Source: VRUE01 sp963718775
GTDB lineage: Bacteria > Actinomycetota > Thermoleophilia > Solirubrobacterales > 70-9
NCBI GenBank assembly: GCA_963718775.1
Contig: OY970377.1
Location: forward strand, 1,426,001-1,490,000
Length of the DNA stretch: 64,000 nt
Direction of reading: 5' to 3'
Shown: positions 50,639-58,746 of the stretch, piece by piece
How positions within the stretch are numbered: the stretch's first letter is position 1
Layout of the letters: each line of letters begins with the position of its first letter
Translations under genes and position numbers: made by a program
The notes under the pieces: model-generated
Told to the model about the DNA's origin: nothing
Seen by the model: the letters and a program-made list of their open reading frames with translations, nothing else
The model's database searches: none

Positions 50639-52599
50639 TCCTCCACGAGCTGACGCTCGACGGCGTCGGCCCCTACGCCGAGCGCCAGACCCTGGAGTTC
50701 GCGCACAACGAGCGGCGGCCGGTGACCCTGATCGGCGGCCTCAACGGCTCGGGCAAGACGACCTTGATCCGCTCGCTCTTCCAGATCCTCTACGGCGCCC
50801 GCAGCCTCTCCGAGCTCGGCCCGCAGCGCTCCTACGGCGCCTTCCTGGCCGACAGCATCAACAAGGAACGTGACGAGGCCCTGCTCGAGCTGAGCCTGAC
50901 GATCCCGGGCCTGCGCGACGACGCGCGCCTCACCGTGCGGCGCAAGTGGCGGCGCGGGACGCGGGGTGGCATCGAGGAGCTCGACGTCTTCGTCGCCGAC
51001 GCCTACGACGAGGAGCTCAGCGAGAGCTGGGACGAGACGATCGAGCAGATCGCGCCGCTCGGAGTCGCCCGGCTCTTCTTCTTCGACGGCGAGAAGATCG
51101 AGGCGCTGGCCGACCTCGAGTCCGCCGCCGACTCGCTGCGCACCGCCGTCGGCTCGCTGCTCGGCCTCGACCTCGTCGAGCAGCTGCAGACCGACCTGGT
51201 CGCCGTGCAGCGACGGACCCTGCGCGCCGGCGACGCCGCGGTCTCCGCCGAGCTCGAGAAGCGCCAAGCCCAGCTGACCGCGACCGACGAGATGGTGGTG
51301 ACGACGCGGCGGCGCGTCGAGGAGCTCGAGCGCGAGCTGGCCGAGGCAGAGGAAGCGCACGAGCAGGTGCGCAACGCCTCGCGGGTCGCCGGCGGAGATC
51401 TCGTCGCCCAGCGCGGCGAGCTCGAAGCCGAACTGGAGCAGGCAGGCACGGCCGAAGCGGTGATCTGGGAGCAGTTGCGCGAGCTGGCGGGCGATCCGCT
51501 GGGGCCGCTGACGCTGGTACCCGAGCTGCTCGCCGGGCTGGGCTCGACGGCAGAGCGCGACGAGCACCACCGCGACAAGGGCCGGGTCCTCTCGGTGCTC
51601 GAGAAACGCGACCGCTGGATCCTCAAGGAGGCCAAGCGCCTCGGCCTCGAGCCCTCGAAAGAGCTCGCCGCGCTGCTCAAAGGCGACCGCCGCGAACGCG
51701 CCGATCAGGCCAAGGAGGAGGCGGGCTTCGAGCCCCAGTCCCACCTCGCGGCGATCGAGGCGGTGAGCGGTGAGCGCCTGACCGACTGGCGCGTGCAGGC
51801 GCTGCAGGTGATCGACGCCCTCGACGAGGCGATGGCGAAGACCGACGAGATCGACCGCCGCATCTCCAAGATCCCCAGCGACGACTCGGTGCAGAAGCTG
51901 CTCGACACGGTGGAGAAGAGTCGCCAGCAGCTCGACGGCCTGGCGACCGAGCTGGAGGAGCAGCGCCAGCTCCTCAACGCCGCCGAAGGCCAGGCCACCA
52001 AGGCGAGGGACCGGCGCGACGCCGAGCTGGCCCGCATCGCCGAGGCCGAGGACGGCAAGGAGCGCCAGCAGCGCGTCACCCGCCACGCCGAGCTGGCCAA
52101 GGCGACGCTGGGACTGCTGCGCACCCGCGTCGCCGAGCGCCACGTCGGGCGCATCGCCGACTACACGATGCAGTGCCTACAGCAGCTGCTGCGCAAGCAG
52201 CGGCTGATCGAGGCCGTCGAGATCGACCCGGAGAGCTTCGCCGTCACCCTGCGCGACGCGACGGGCAACGAGCTGCGCCCCGGAGCGCTCTCGGCAGGCG
52301 AGCGGCAGCTGACCGCGCTTGCCCTGCTCTGGTCGCTGGCCCGGGCGGCGGGGCGGCCCCTGCCCGTCGTCATCGACACGCCACTCGGCAGGCTCGACGC
52401 TGGCCACCGCCGCCACGTGGTCGAGCGCTACCTCCCCGCCGCCAGCCACCAGGTGATCGTGCTCTCGACCGACACCGAGATCGACACCGAGCTGTACGAG
52501 CTGCTCGAGCCAAGCGCCGGGGCGCAGCGGCAGCTCGTCACCGACGGCGAGGGCCGCACCGAGATCCTCGACGGCTACCTGGAGCTGGCAACGGCATGA
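50635..52599 (+). CDS. dndD: DndD, SMC-like ATPase of DNA phosphorothioation
   Basis: 654 residues. MILHELTLDGVGPYAERQTLEF opens the Rad50/SMC-type head; Walker A is IGGLNGSGKTTLIRSLFQILYG; the D-rich block GVARLFFFDGEKIEALADLE is typical of DndD. Residues about 200-500 are coiled coil (ELEKRQAQLTATDEMVVTTRRRVEELERELAEAEE). The second head has signature ALSAGERQLTALALLWSLARA and Walker B LPVVIDTPLGRLD. DndD is thought to provide ATP-driven DNA nicking or remodelling for sulfur insertion. Intact, in contrast to dndB and dndC. Four-base overlaps with both neighbours. Confidence 0.95.
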   Translation: MILHELTLDGVGPYAERQTLEFAHNERRPVTLIGGLNGSGKTTLIRSLFQILYGARSLSELGPQRSYGAFLADSINKERDEALLELSLTIPGLRDDARLTVRRKWRRGTRGGIEELDVFVADAYDEELSESWDETIEQIAPLGVARLFFFDGEKIEALADLESAADSLRTAVGSLLGLDLVEQLQTDLVAVQRRTLRAGDAAVSAELEKRQAQLTATDEMVVTTRRRVEELERELAEAEEAHEQVRNASRVAGGDLVAQRGELEAELEQAGTAEAVIWEQLRELAGDPLGPLTLVPELLAGLGSTAERDEHHRDKGRVLSVLEKRDRWILKEAKRLGLEPSKELAALLKGDRRERADQAKEEAGFEPQSHLAAIEAVSGERLTDWRVQALQVIDALDEAMAKTDEIDRRISKIPSDDSVQKLLDTVEKSRQQLDGLATELEEQRQLLNAAEGQATKARDRRDAELARIAEAEDGKERQQRVTRHAELAKATLGLLRTRVAERHVGRIADYTMQCLQQLLRKQRLIEAVEIDPESFAVTLRDATGNELRPGALSAGERQLTALALLWSLARAAGRPLPVVIDTPLGRLDAGHRRHVVERYLPAASHQVIVLSTDTEIDTELYELLEPSAGAQRQLVTDGEGRTEILDGYLELATA

Positions 52600-53039
52600 T
52601 CGAGACCGTCCGCATCTCCCCCGCGGCGAAGGACCAGCTGATCACGCTGAAGCGCCGCACCGGGCTCAAGCACTGGAACGAGCTGGGACGCTGGGCGCTC
52701 TGCCGCTCGCTGGCCGAGCCCACCCGGCCGCCCGACGTGCCGATCCCGACCGAGGGCGGAATCGAGATCGAGTGGCGGACCTTCGCCGGCCGGCTCGCCG
52801 ACCTCTACGTCGACCTGCTGCGGCAGCGTTGCGCAGACGATGGTCTGCAGCCAAACGCGCGCACTGTGCAGCGTCAGCTACTGCTGCACGTGCACCGCGG
52901 AGTCGGCTATCTGGCCGGCGACCCGGCGCTCGGCAAAGCGTCGGAGGGCGACCGCCTGCGCCGCGGCTCAGGCGTGCGCGACCTGGTCGACGCCGGGCTC
53001 AGCACCGCTGCGGTCGATGCCGGCAACGGCATCGCCTGA
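52596..53039 (+). CDS. dndE: DndE
   Basis: 147 residues from ATG 52596 (ATGA overlap with dndD). IETVRISPAAKDQLITLKRRTGLKHWNELGRWALCRSLAEPTRPP is the conserved DndE N-terminus with the Arg/Lys-rich DNA contact face; GGIEIEWRTFAGRLADLYVDLLRQRC and QRQLLLHVHRGVGYLAG follow. DndE forms a tetramer that binds nicked DNA in the modification complex. The family is usually about 110-130 residues; this one has a longer C-terminal tail that overlaps the next gene. Confidence 0.92.
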   Translation: MIETVRISPAAKDQLITLKRRTGLKHWNELGRWALCRSLAEPTRPPDVPIPTEGGIEIEWRTFAGRLADLYVDLLRQRCADDGLQPNARTVQRQLLLHVHRGVGYLAGDPALGKASEGDRLRRGSGVRDLVDAGLSTAAVDAGNGIA

Positions 53040-54489
53040 GGCAGCGGCCAGAGCGCGCACGGCGCTGCGCCGTGTCGAGCTTTCGCGGCCGGTGCGGCTG
53101 GCGCTCGACGACCGCCTGATCGACGCCTCTTCGACTTCGGTCCTCGACTACGGCTGCGGGCGCGGCGGCGACCTGGAGCGCCTCTCCCGGGCCGGCGTCA
53201 AGTGCGAGGGCTGGGACCCCCAGCACCGCCCCGACGGCCTGCTCGCGCCCAGCGACGTCGTCAATCTCGGCTACGTCGTAAACGTCATCGAGGATCCGCA
53301 GGAGCGACAGGCGACGCTGCGCCGTGCCTGGGACCTGACGCGACGTGTGCTGCTCGTCAGCGGCCGGCTCGGCGCCGAATCCCCCGATCTGGAGGGCGTG
53401 CCGTTCCGCGACGGGCTGCGTACGTCGACCGGGACCTTCCAGAAGCTCTACACCCAGGACGAGTTGCGCGGCTGGATCGACTCGACGCTGGGGGTGAAGT
53501 CGACGGCGGCGGCGCCCGGGGTGTTCTACGTCTTCCGCCACCCGGCCCTCGAGCAGGAGTGGCTGCTGCGCCGGGTAGGCCGCGGCCGTCGCCTCGCGCC
53601 GATCAGCCGCGAGCTGCTCACCCGTCACGAGGACCTGCTGCGACCGCTGCTCGATTTCTTCGCCGAGCGCGGCCGCCTGCCGCGGGGCCCCGAGCTCGTC
53701 GACCGAGCTGCGATCGAGCGAGAGCTCGGCACGCTGCGCAACGCCTTCGCGGTCGTGCGCCGGGTTACCGGGACGGATCCCTGGGACCGTCTCCGCGACG
53801 CCCGCGCCAAGGACCTGCTCGTCTTCCTCGCCCTCACCCGGTTCGACAAACGGCCGCGCCCCAAGGACCTTCCCGACGAGATCCGCTACGACATCCGGGA
53901 CCTGTTCGGCAGCCACGCGGCCGGCTGCAGGCAGGCCGACCGGCTGCTGTTCGAGCTGGCCAACCAGGACCGAGTGCGCGCGGCGGCGGCCGCCTCCACG
54001 GTCGGCAAGCGGCTTCCGAGCGCCCTCTACCTGCACGCCGATGCGGTGGGTGAGCTGCCACCGATCCTGCGTGTCCTCGATGGCGCGGCGCGGCGGCTGA
54101 TCGGCGACGGCGAGGCCTCCACGGTGGTCAAGCTCCACCTCGACCGGCCGGCGGTCTCCTATCTCGAGTACCCGGACTTCGACAAGGACCCCCACCCGGC
54201 GCTGCGGTCGGGATATCTGGTCAAGCTCGATCGCCTCCACTGCGACTTCCGCGACTACTCCCGCCATGCCAACCCGCCGATCCTGCACCGCAAGGAGCTG
54301 CTCCTCGCCACCGATGACCCGCGGCGCAAGCGGTTCGCAGCCCTGACCCGGCAAGAGGAACGCGCCGGCCTCTACGAGAAACCGGCCGAGATCGGCACCC
54401 AGCGCGCCTGGCAGCAGTTGCTGCAGGCACGAGGCATCGGCCATGCCGGCCATCGAGTCGTGCCCAGCCGAGCCCGGCACATCTCCTAG
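53014..54489 (+). CDS. DNA phosphorothioation-associated putative methyltransferase
   Basis: 491 residues from ATG 53014, overlapping dndE by 26 bases; the open frame runs earlier inside dndE. RTALRRVELSRPVRLALDDRLIDASSTSVLDYGCGRGGDLERLSRAGVKCEGWDPQHRPDGLLAPSDVVNLGYVVNVIEDPQERQATLRRAWDLTRRVLLVSGRL is the characteristic start of the methyltransferase family that accompanies dnd operons. The C-terminal half (PKDLPDEIRYDIRDLFGSHAAGCRQADRLLF, YSRHANPPILHRKELLL) also follows that family. The target is not known; a role in completing or tuning the modification is inferred from consistent linkage. Confidence 0.9.
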   Translation, partial: SMPATASPEAAARARTALRRVELSRPVRLALDDRLIDASSTSVLDYGCGRGGDLERLSRAGVKCEGWDPQHRPDGLLAPSDVVNLGYVVNVIEDPQERQATLRRAWDLTRRVLLVSGRLGAESPDLEGVPFRDGLRTSTGTFQKLYTQDELRGWIDSTLGVKSTAAAPGVFYVFRHPALEQEWLLRRVGRGRRLAPISRELLTRHEDLLRPLLDFFAERGRLPRGPELVDRAAIERELGTLRNAFAVVRRVTGTDPWDRLRDARAKDLLVFLALTRFDKRPRPKDLPDEIRYDIRDLFGSHAAGCRQADRLLFELANQDRVRAAAAASTVGKRLPSALYLHADAVGELPPILRVLDGAARRLIGDGEASTVVKLHLDRPAVSYLEYPDFDKDPHPALRSGYLVKLDRLHCDFRDYSRHANPPILHRKELLLATDDPRRKRFAALTRQEERAGLYEKPAEIGTQRAWQQLLQARGIGHAGHRVVPSRARHIS

Positions 54490-54836
54490 CTCAGGCTGGC
54501 TCGGCATGGCACATCATCTCAACGCGATTCCTGGTATTGTTTGCTCAAACAGCAGAGTTGTTCGACCGTAGAAAGGAAGTGTTTTTGAGTGAATAGCCGT
54601 CCCAGCAACAAACATTACAAGAAGATCCACCGCGTCCCCGTCACTCCGGCCCCCAGGATCCGTCGCCCGCCTATCCGCCGGCGCTTGGCCGGGCGTTCAC
54701 GCCATCTTTCCATCGACAGCGACCCGCCCTCTATGCAGGGCGTCTCGCTGCGCATCACCGAGGCGCCCGGCATCTGCACCGAAGTGCCGCCGCCGTATCG
54801 CCACTCCGAGCATGACCGCAACCAGGAGGCAAGACA
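54490..54836. other. Leader region before the second DGQHR gene
   Basis: 347 bases without a secure gene. It holds a palindrome at 54538-54551, an AAAGGAAG at about 54573, and a GTG-started frame (54589-54903) that would encode a basic, Arg/Pro-rich peptide (NSRPSNKHYKKIHRVPVTPAPRIRRPPIRRR) overlapping the next gene by 66 bases. The leading part of that frame could be a real leader peptide; evidence is thin. Confidence 0.4.
54538..54551. promoter_or_regulatory. Palindrome in the promoter of the second DGQHR gene
   Basis: TGTTTG-CT-CAAACA, six-base arms with a two-base centre, in an AT-rich patch (TATTGTTTGCTCAAACAG). DndB-family proteins repress dnd promoters at such inverted repeats; here either DGQHR protein could be the binder. 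Inferred. Confidence 0.45.
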
Positions 54837-56126
54837 ATGGCAACTGTCATCCCAGCGATTAAGGGCCAGATGGGCAGCATCTCCTACTACGAGACGACGA
54901 TGACTGCGCAGGAACTCGCCGGAACCGTTCGGGTCGCGAAGGAGACTGAAGAGTGGGCGTCCGCCACGATCGAGGAGCGAATCCAGCGCGAGCTCAACAA
55001 GAAGCGCGTCGAAGACGAGATCGTTCCATACCTGCGCAAGGCCAAGGATCGCTTTTTCGGGGCCATCCTCGTTCTGGTCATGGACGGAGAGCTGGAATTC
55101 GAAGGCGTCCTCGAGTTCGGTCTCAAGCTTCCCGCCGCCCAGCACTCCGCAGCCGAACGCATGGGCTTTCTCAATATCACCGGCGGCGAGCGGATCGTGC
55201 TCGATGGCCAACACCGGCTCGCCGCGCTCCAAGCAGTCGTCAAGCGCGAATTCGCAGAAGACGGTCAACCCGATTTCGCCAAGGATGTGCCCGGAGACGA
55301 GATCTGCGTGATCTTCATCAAGTACGAGAACGCTGAACAGACGCGCAGAATCTTCAACAAGGTGAACCGCAGCGCAAAGGTAACCAGCCGCGCTGACAAC
55401 ATAATCACCTCAGAGGATGACGGGTTCGCCGTGGTAACCCGTTGGCTCGTCAGAACCGGCGCGCCACTGGGGATCACTTACCCACCGCACAATGAGCTCA
55501 TCGTCGACTGGAAATCGAACACGATCTCTGGCCGCAGCCTGAAGTTGACGACGGTCAGCGCCGTTTACGAGTCAGTCAAAGACATCCTCGAGGCCGAAGG
55601 CATCGACATGGTGGACGAGAAAAAAGGAATCGTCCGCCCATCGGACGAGAAGCTGCATGAATCCTACGAGACAGCCGAGCGCTGGTGGTTGAAGCTGATG
55701 TCGGAGATAACACCGTTCAAGGAAGCCGCCGCCGACCCGTCAACGCTGCCGGCAATGCGCCAGGATGGCACCTACAAGCTCCTGCTCAAGCCAAACGGAC
55801 AGCAAGCCCTTGTCAAGGGCGTTGCGCGGGCGGTTCAGCGTGGAGTCGACCTCGACATCGCGATCAAACGAGCCAACAAGATCGACTGGGCCGACCCAGC
55901 AATCTGGGAGGACGTGTTGATCAAACCCAACGGGGGGATGATCGCCCGGTCCGAGGCCTATAAACATGCGGCTGACCTGATCGCTTTCCTGATCGGCAGT
56001 GAGAACACCTCCGACGAGCAACGCAAGTCACTGAATCGTGACTTCGCGGTGCTCAAGGGCTTGGTCGAGAAAGGGACCGCGGTCGATGACGTCGACGACG
56101 CCTTGCCTTTGCCGATCACCACCTAG
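54837..56126 (+). CDS. Second DGQHR-domain (DndB-family) protein
   Basis: 429 residues from ATG 54837 with AGGAGG upstream. VIPAIKGQMGSISYYETTMTAQELAGTV is the DGQHR-family start; GGERIVLDGQHRLAALQAVVKREF holds the DGQHR motif (residues about 122-126); EICVIFIKYENAEQTRRIFNKVNRSAKVTSRADNIITSEDDGFAVVTRWL is the conserved follow-up. Less like classical DndB than the product of 47980-49145. It has its own promoter region and intact frame. It might replace the damaged DndB or act as a phosphorothioate-linked effector, since DGQHR proteins are also found in other defence loci. Confidence 0.85.
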   Translation: MATVIPAIKGQMGSISYYETTMTAQELAGTVRVAKETEEWASATIEERIQRELNKKRVEDEIVPYLRKAKDRFFGAILVLVMDGELEFEGVLEFGLKLPAAQHSAAERMGFLNITGGERIVLDGQHRLAALQAVVKREFAEDGQPDFAKDVPGDEICVIFIKYENAEQTRRIFNKVNRSAKVTSRADNIITSEDDGFAVVTRWLVRTGAPLGITYPPHNELIVDWKSNTISGRSLKLTTVSAVYESVKDILEAEGIDMVDEKKGIVRPSDEKLHESYETAERWWLKLMSEITPFKEAAADPSTLPAMRQDGTYKLLLKPNGQQALVKGVARAVQRGVDLDIAIKRANKIDWADPAIWEDVLIKPNGGMIARSEAYKHAADLIAFLIGSENTSDEQRKSLNRDFAVLKGLVEKGTAVDDVDDALPLPITT

Positions 56127-56220
56127 TCGAAGGCCAAAGGCGAGAGATCTCAGCGGCCGCTGTCGATTCCACCGTCCCCCGTTCGTCTCATAGGCGACCA
56201 TCCCCTAAAAGGAGGAAGCG

Positions 56221-56577
56221 ATGAAGTACATGCTGTTGATTCACCAGGGCGATACGCCGACGCCGCCGTCGGCGGAGTGGGAGCGGCTCTCCGACGAGGA
56301 GAAGGGCGCTGTCTATGGGGCCTACCAGGCGATCAACGAGACGCCGGGGGTCACCCCGGGGGTGCGGATGGACGCTCCCGATACGGCAACGACGGTGCGG
56401 GTGGCTGACGGCGAGACGCTGATCGTCGACGGGCCCTTTGCCGAGACCAAGGAGGCGCTCGGCGGCTACCTCTTCTTCGAGGCCGACGACCTCGACGCGG
56501 CGATCGAGCTGGCGACGCGAATCCCGGCTGCTCGCCTGGGCGGCGCGATCGAGGTGCGACCGGTGATCGAGCAGTAG
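56221..56577 (+). CDS. YCII/DGPF-domain protein
   Basis: 118 residues from ATG 56221 with AAAAGGAGG upstream. KYMLLIHQGDTPTPPSAEWERLSDEEKGAVYGAYQAINE opens the fold and ETLIVDGPFAETKEALGGYLFFEADDLDAAIELATRIPAARLGGAIEVRPV holds the DGPF signature. This is the minimal family length. No sigma factor follows; the next gene is an acetyltransferase 17 bases downstream. Third YCII gene in the window. Confidence 0.9.
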   Translation: MKYMLLIHQGDTPTPPSAEWERLSDEEKGAVYGAYQAINETPGVTPGVRMDAPDTATTVRVADGETLIVDGPFAETKEALGGYLFFEADDLDAAIELATRIPAARLGGAIEVRPVIEQ

Positions 56578-56594
56578 CGATCGGCCGGGCCGGC

Positions 56595-57059
56595 ATGACG
56601 CCTCCACGGAACTGGTCGCTGCGGCCCGCTCGGGAGGCGGATGCCGGCCCGCTGGCCGCGCTGGTCGACGACGCTTACGGCCACTACGTCGAGCGGCTGG
56701 GCATGCGTCCCGGCCCGATGCGCGAGGACTACGCAGAGGTGATCCGCACCCGAGACGTGACCCTGGCCGAGAGCGCGGGGGTGCTCGTCGGCGCGATCGT
56801 CCTCGGTGTCGACGAGCAGGGCTTCACGATCGACAACGTCGCGGTCCACCCCTCGCGACAGGGCGAGGGCCTGGGACGGGCGCTGCTCGAGCTGGCGGAG
56901 CAGGAAGCGCGCGGCCGCGGCTTCGACGCGATCCACCTCTACACACACGAGAAGATGACCGAGAACCTGGCTCTCTACGAGCGCATCGGCTACCTCGCGT
57001 ACGAACGACGCGCCGAGCAGGGCTTCTCGCGCGTGTTCATGAGCAAGCGGCTCGCCTGA
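56595..57059 (+). CDS. GNAT-family N-acetyltransferase
   Basis: 154 residues. WSLRPAREADAGPLAALVDDAYGHYVERLGMRPGPM is the opening strand-helix; FTIDNVAVHPSRQGEGLGRALLELAEQEARGRGFDAIHLYTHEKMTENLALYERIGYLAYERR includes motif A (R-Q-G-E-G-L-G) for acetyl-CoA and the C-terminal motif B. Substrate unknown (small amine or protein N-terminus). Co-directional with the YCII gene and probably co-transcribed. Confidence 0.92.
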   Translation: MTPPRNWSLRPAREADAGPLAALVDDAYGHYVERLGMRPGPMREDYAEVIRTRDVTLAESAGVLVGAIVLGVDEQGFTIDNVAVHPSRQGEGLGRALLELAEQEARGRGFDAIHLYTHEKMTENLALYERIGYLAYERRAEQGFSRVFMSKRLA

Positions 57060-57117
57060 GCCACTCGCTGGCCAGGGATTTGCCCCGCCGGGTGGTGGGT
57101 ACGAGAAGGCCGAGCGG

Positions 57118-57591
57118 ATGCTGGCCATCTACCTAAACGATCATCTCGCCGGCGCGACGCTGGGCGTGGAGCTGGCCCGGCGCCTGCGAGCGAGCAACGA
57201 GGACGACGCCAGGTTCGGGGCGCCGCTGGCTGAGATCTGCGCAGAGATCGAGGCCGACCGGGCAACCCTCGAACGGGTGATGGACCTGCTGGGAATCCGT
57301 CGCGGCCTCGTCAAGCCGGCCGGCGCCTGGATGTCCGAGAAGCTCGGCCGGCTCAAGCTCAACGGCCAGATTCGCGGCTACTCGCCGCTCAGCCGGCTGG
57401 TCGAGCTGGAGCTCCTCTTCATCGGCATCACGGGAAAGATGCAGATGTGGGATGCCCTGCAGCACACGCTCGGAAGCAACTTGGCCGAGTTCGACTTCGG
57501 GCAGCTGGCTGAGCGCGCCTCGGGGCAGCGCGACAGGGTGCAGGACCTTCACCTCGCCGCTGCGAGGGAGGCGTTCCCCTCTCCCAGCTGA
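57118..57591 (+). CDS. Conserved helical hypothetical protein
   Basis: 157 residues. MLAIYLNDHLAGATLGVELARRLRASNEDDARFGAPLAEICAEIEADRATLERVMDLLGIRRGLVKPAGAWMSEKLGRLKLNGQIRGYSPLSRLVELELLFIGITGKMQMWDALQ is all-helical with ferritin-like spacing of Asp/Glu and His, though no complete ExxH pair is present. Proteins of this look are frequent in actinobacteria next to stress genes. No signal peptide. It is followed by a Usp-like membrane protein on the same strand. Confidence 0.65.
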   Translation: MLAIYLNDHLAGATLGVELARRLRASNEDDARFGAPLAEICAEIEADRATLERVMDLLGIRRGLVKPAGAWMSEKLGRLKLNGQIRGYSPLSRLVELELLFIGITGKMQMWDALQHTLGSNLAEFDFGQLAERASGQRDRVQDLHLAAAREAFPSPS

Positions 57592-57623
57592 CCTCGTTTG
57601 CCCATCCGGCTTCTGGGGAATCG

Positions 57624-58460
57624 GTGAGTGTGGAGGCTGCCCGCGCATACGCTCCGACTCGCGTCCTCGTCGTCGTGACCGACACCGTGGCTGGATCCGA
57701 GCTGATCGACGGGCTTGGCGAGCGGGTCCGCGATACCGAGTCGACCGAGGTGATCGTGATCGCGCCCGCGGTGGAGAGGACGGCCTTCCGCCACGTGCTG
57801 GGCGACGTCGACACCGCCACCGAAGAAGCGGGGCGGCGGCTGGAGATATCCCTGCGCGAACTCAACCGTGCCGGGATCGCGGCGCTGGGCGAGGTCGGCG
57901 ACAGCGACCCCCTTGTCGCCACTGCGGACGCGCTGAGGCAGTTCGGCGTCGACGAAGTGCTGGTCGTCGCCCGCACCGAGGACCAGGAGCGCTGGTTCGA
58001 GCACGGCCTTTTCGAACGCGCCCAGGAAGAGCTCCGTCCCGCCGTGCGGCTAATCGCCGTGCGCCACGAGGAGGGCGAGAAGATGCCCCACCTGGCCAGC
58101 GTCGAGGAGTCGGGACCGGGCCACGTGGCGGCCGCCGGCGCCGAACAGGAGCTGAGCCTCTCCCGCAACCTGCCGCGCGTCACCCGGGGCGACCTGGCCA
58201 GCATCGTCATCGCGATCGTCGGCACGATCGTCGTCATCGTGCTGGCCGCGACCGGGCCCGGCGCCGAATCGGCCGGGGGCGCCGCCCAGATCCTGATCGC
58301 GATGGGAGTCGCCCTGATCAACATGGCCCACGTCGTCGGCCTGACCCTGCTCGAGAGCGTCCACGCGCGCGGCCGTCCGCAGCGGCTCTTCCGCAACCTC
58401 TCGATGACCGCCACGCCACTTGCCGTCGTCGCCAACGGACTGATCACGCTGCTGCACTGA
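57624..58460 (+). CDS. Usp-like protein with C-terminal membrane helices
   Basis: 278 residues from GTG 57624. The first 150 residues (RVLVVVTDTVAGSELIDGLGERVRDTESTEVIVIAPAVERTAFRHVLGD...ADALRQFGVDEVLVVARTEDQERWFEHGLFERAQEEL) have a universal-stress/Rossmann-like pattern. Two hydrophobic helices follow (IVIAIVGTIVVIVLAATGP and AAQILIAMGVALINMAHVVGLTLLES). No ATP-binding GxxG(x9)G(S/T) motif is obvious. Possibly a membrane stress sensor. Function unknown. Confidence 0.65.
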   Translation: MSVEAARAYAPTRVLVVVTDTVAGSELIDGLGERVRDTESTEVIVIAPAVERTAFRHVLGDVDTATEEAGRRLEISLRELNRAGIAALGEVGDSDPLVATADALRQFGVDEVLVVARTEDQERWFEHGLFERAQEELRPAVRLIAVRHEEGEKMPHLASVEESGPGHVAAAGAEQELSLSRNLPRVTRGDLASIVIAIVGTIVVIVLAATGPGAESAGGAAQILIAMGVALINMAHVVGLTLLESVHARGRPQRLFRNLSMTATPLAVVANGLITLLH

Positions 58461-58551
58461 GCAGCGGCGATTCCAAATCGCCGCACCGGGTAGAGAGCTG
58501 GATGGGACGGGCTATGTCAATGCAGCGCGACACAGCCAGGAGGAAGAGAAG

Positions 58552-58719
58552 ATGGCCACCAACAGAGAGAGCAGTGCAGGCGCTGGACTTTCGCTCGGCG
58601 GGATCCTCGTCATCGTCGGCGTCGTCGTGATGATCGTCTGGAGCTTCTGGATCGGCCTGATCGTGGCGCTGATCGGCCTCGTCGCATTCGGCGGCTTCGC
58701 GAAGGGCAAGTGGTACTGA
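58552..58719 (+). CDS. Small hydrophobic membrane protein
   Basis: 55 residues from ATG 58552, with a strong AGGAGG site upstream. After a polar start (MATNRESSAGAGLS), LGGILVIVGVVVMIVWSFWIGLIVALIGLVAFGGF forms two closely spaced membrane helices, ending AKGKWY. Proteins of this pattern and size are common in Solirubrobacterales-type genomes. It falls below usual length cut-offs. Role unknown. Confidence 0.75.
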   Translation: MATNRESSAGAGLSLGGILVIVGVVVMIVWSFWIGLIVALIGLVAFGGFAKGKWY

Positions 58720-58746
58720 CGGCGCCGCCCGCCTAGCCCGACGCGG

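Noticed and set aside
50521..52143. 540-residue reverse frame
   Set aside because: Antisense to dndD, which has intact ATPase motifs.
52999..54507. 502-residue reverse frame
   Set aside because: Antisense to the phosphorothioation-associated methyltransferase.
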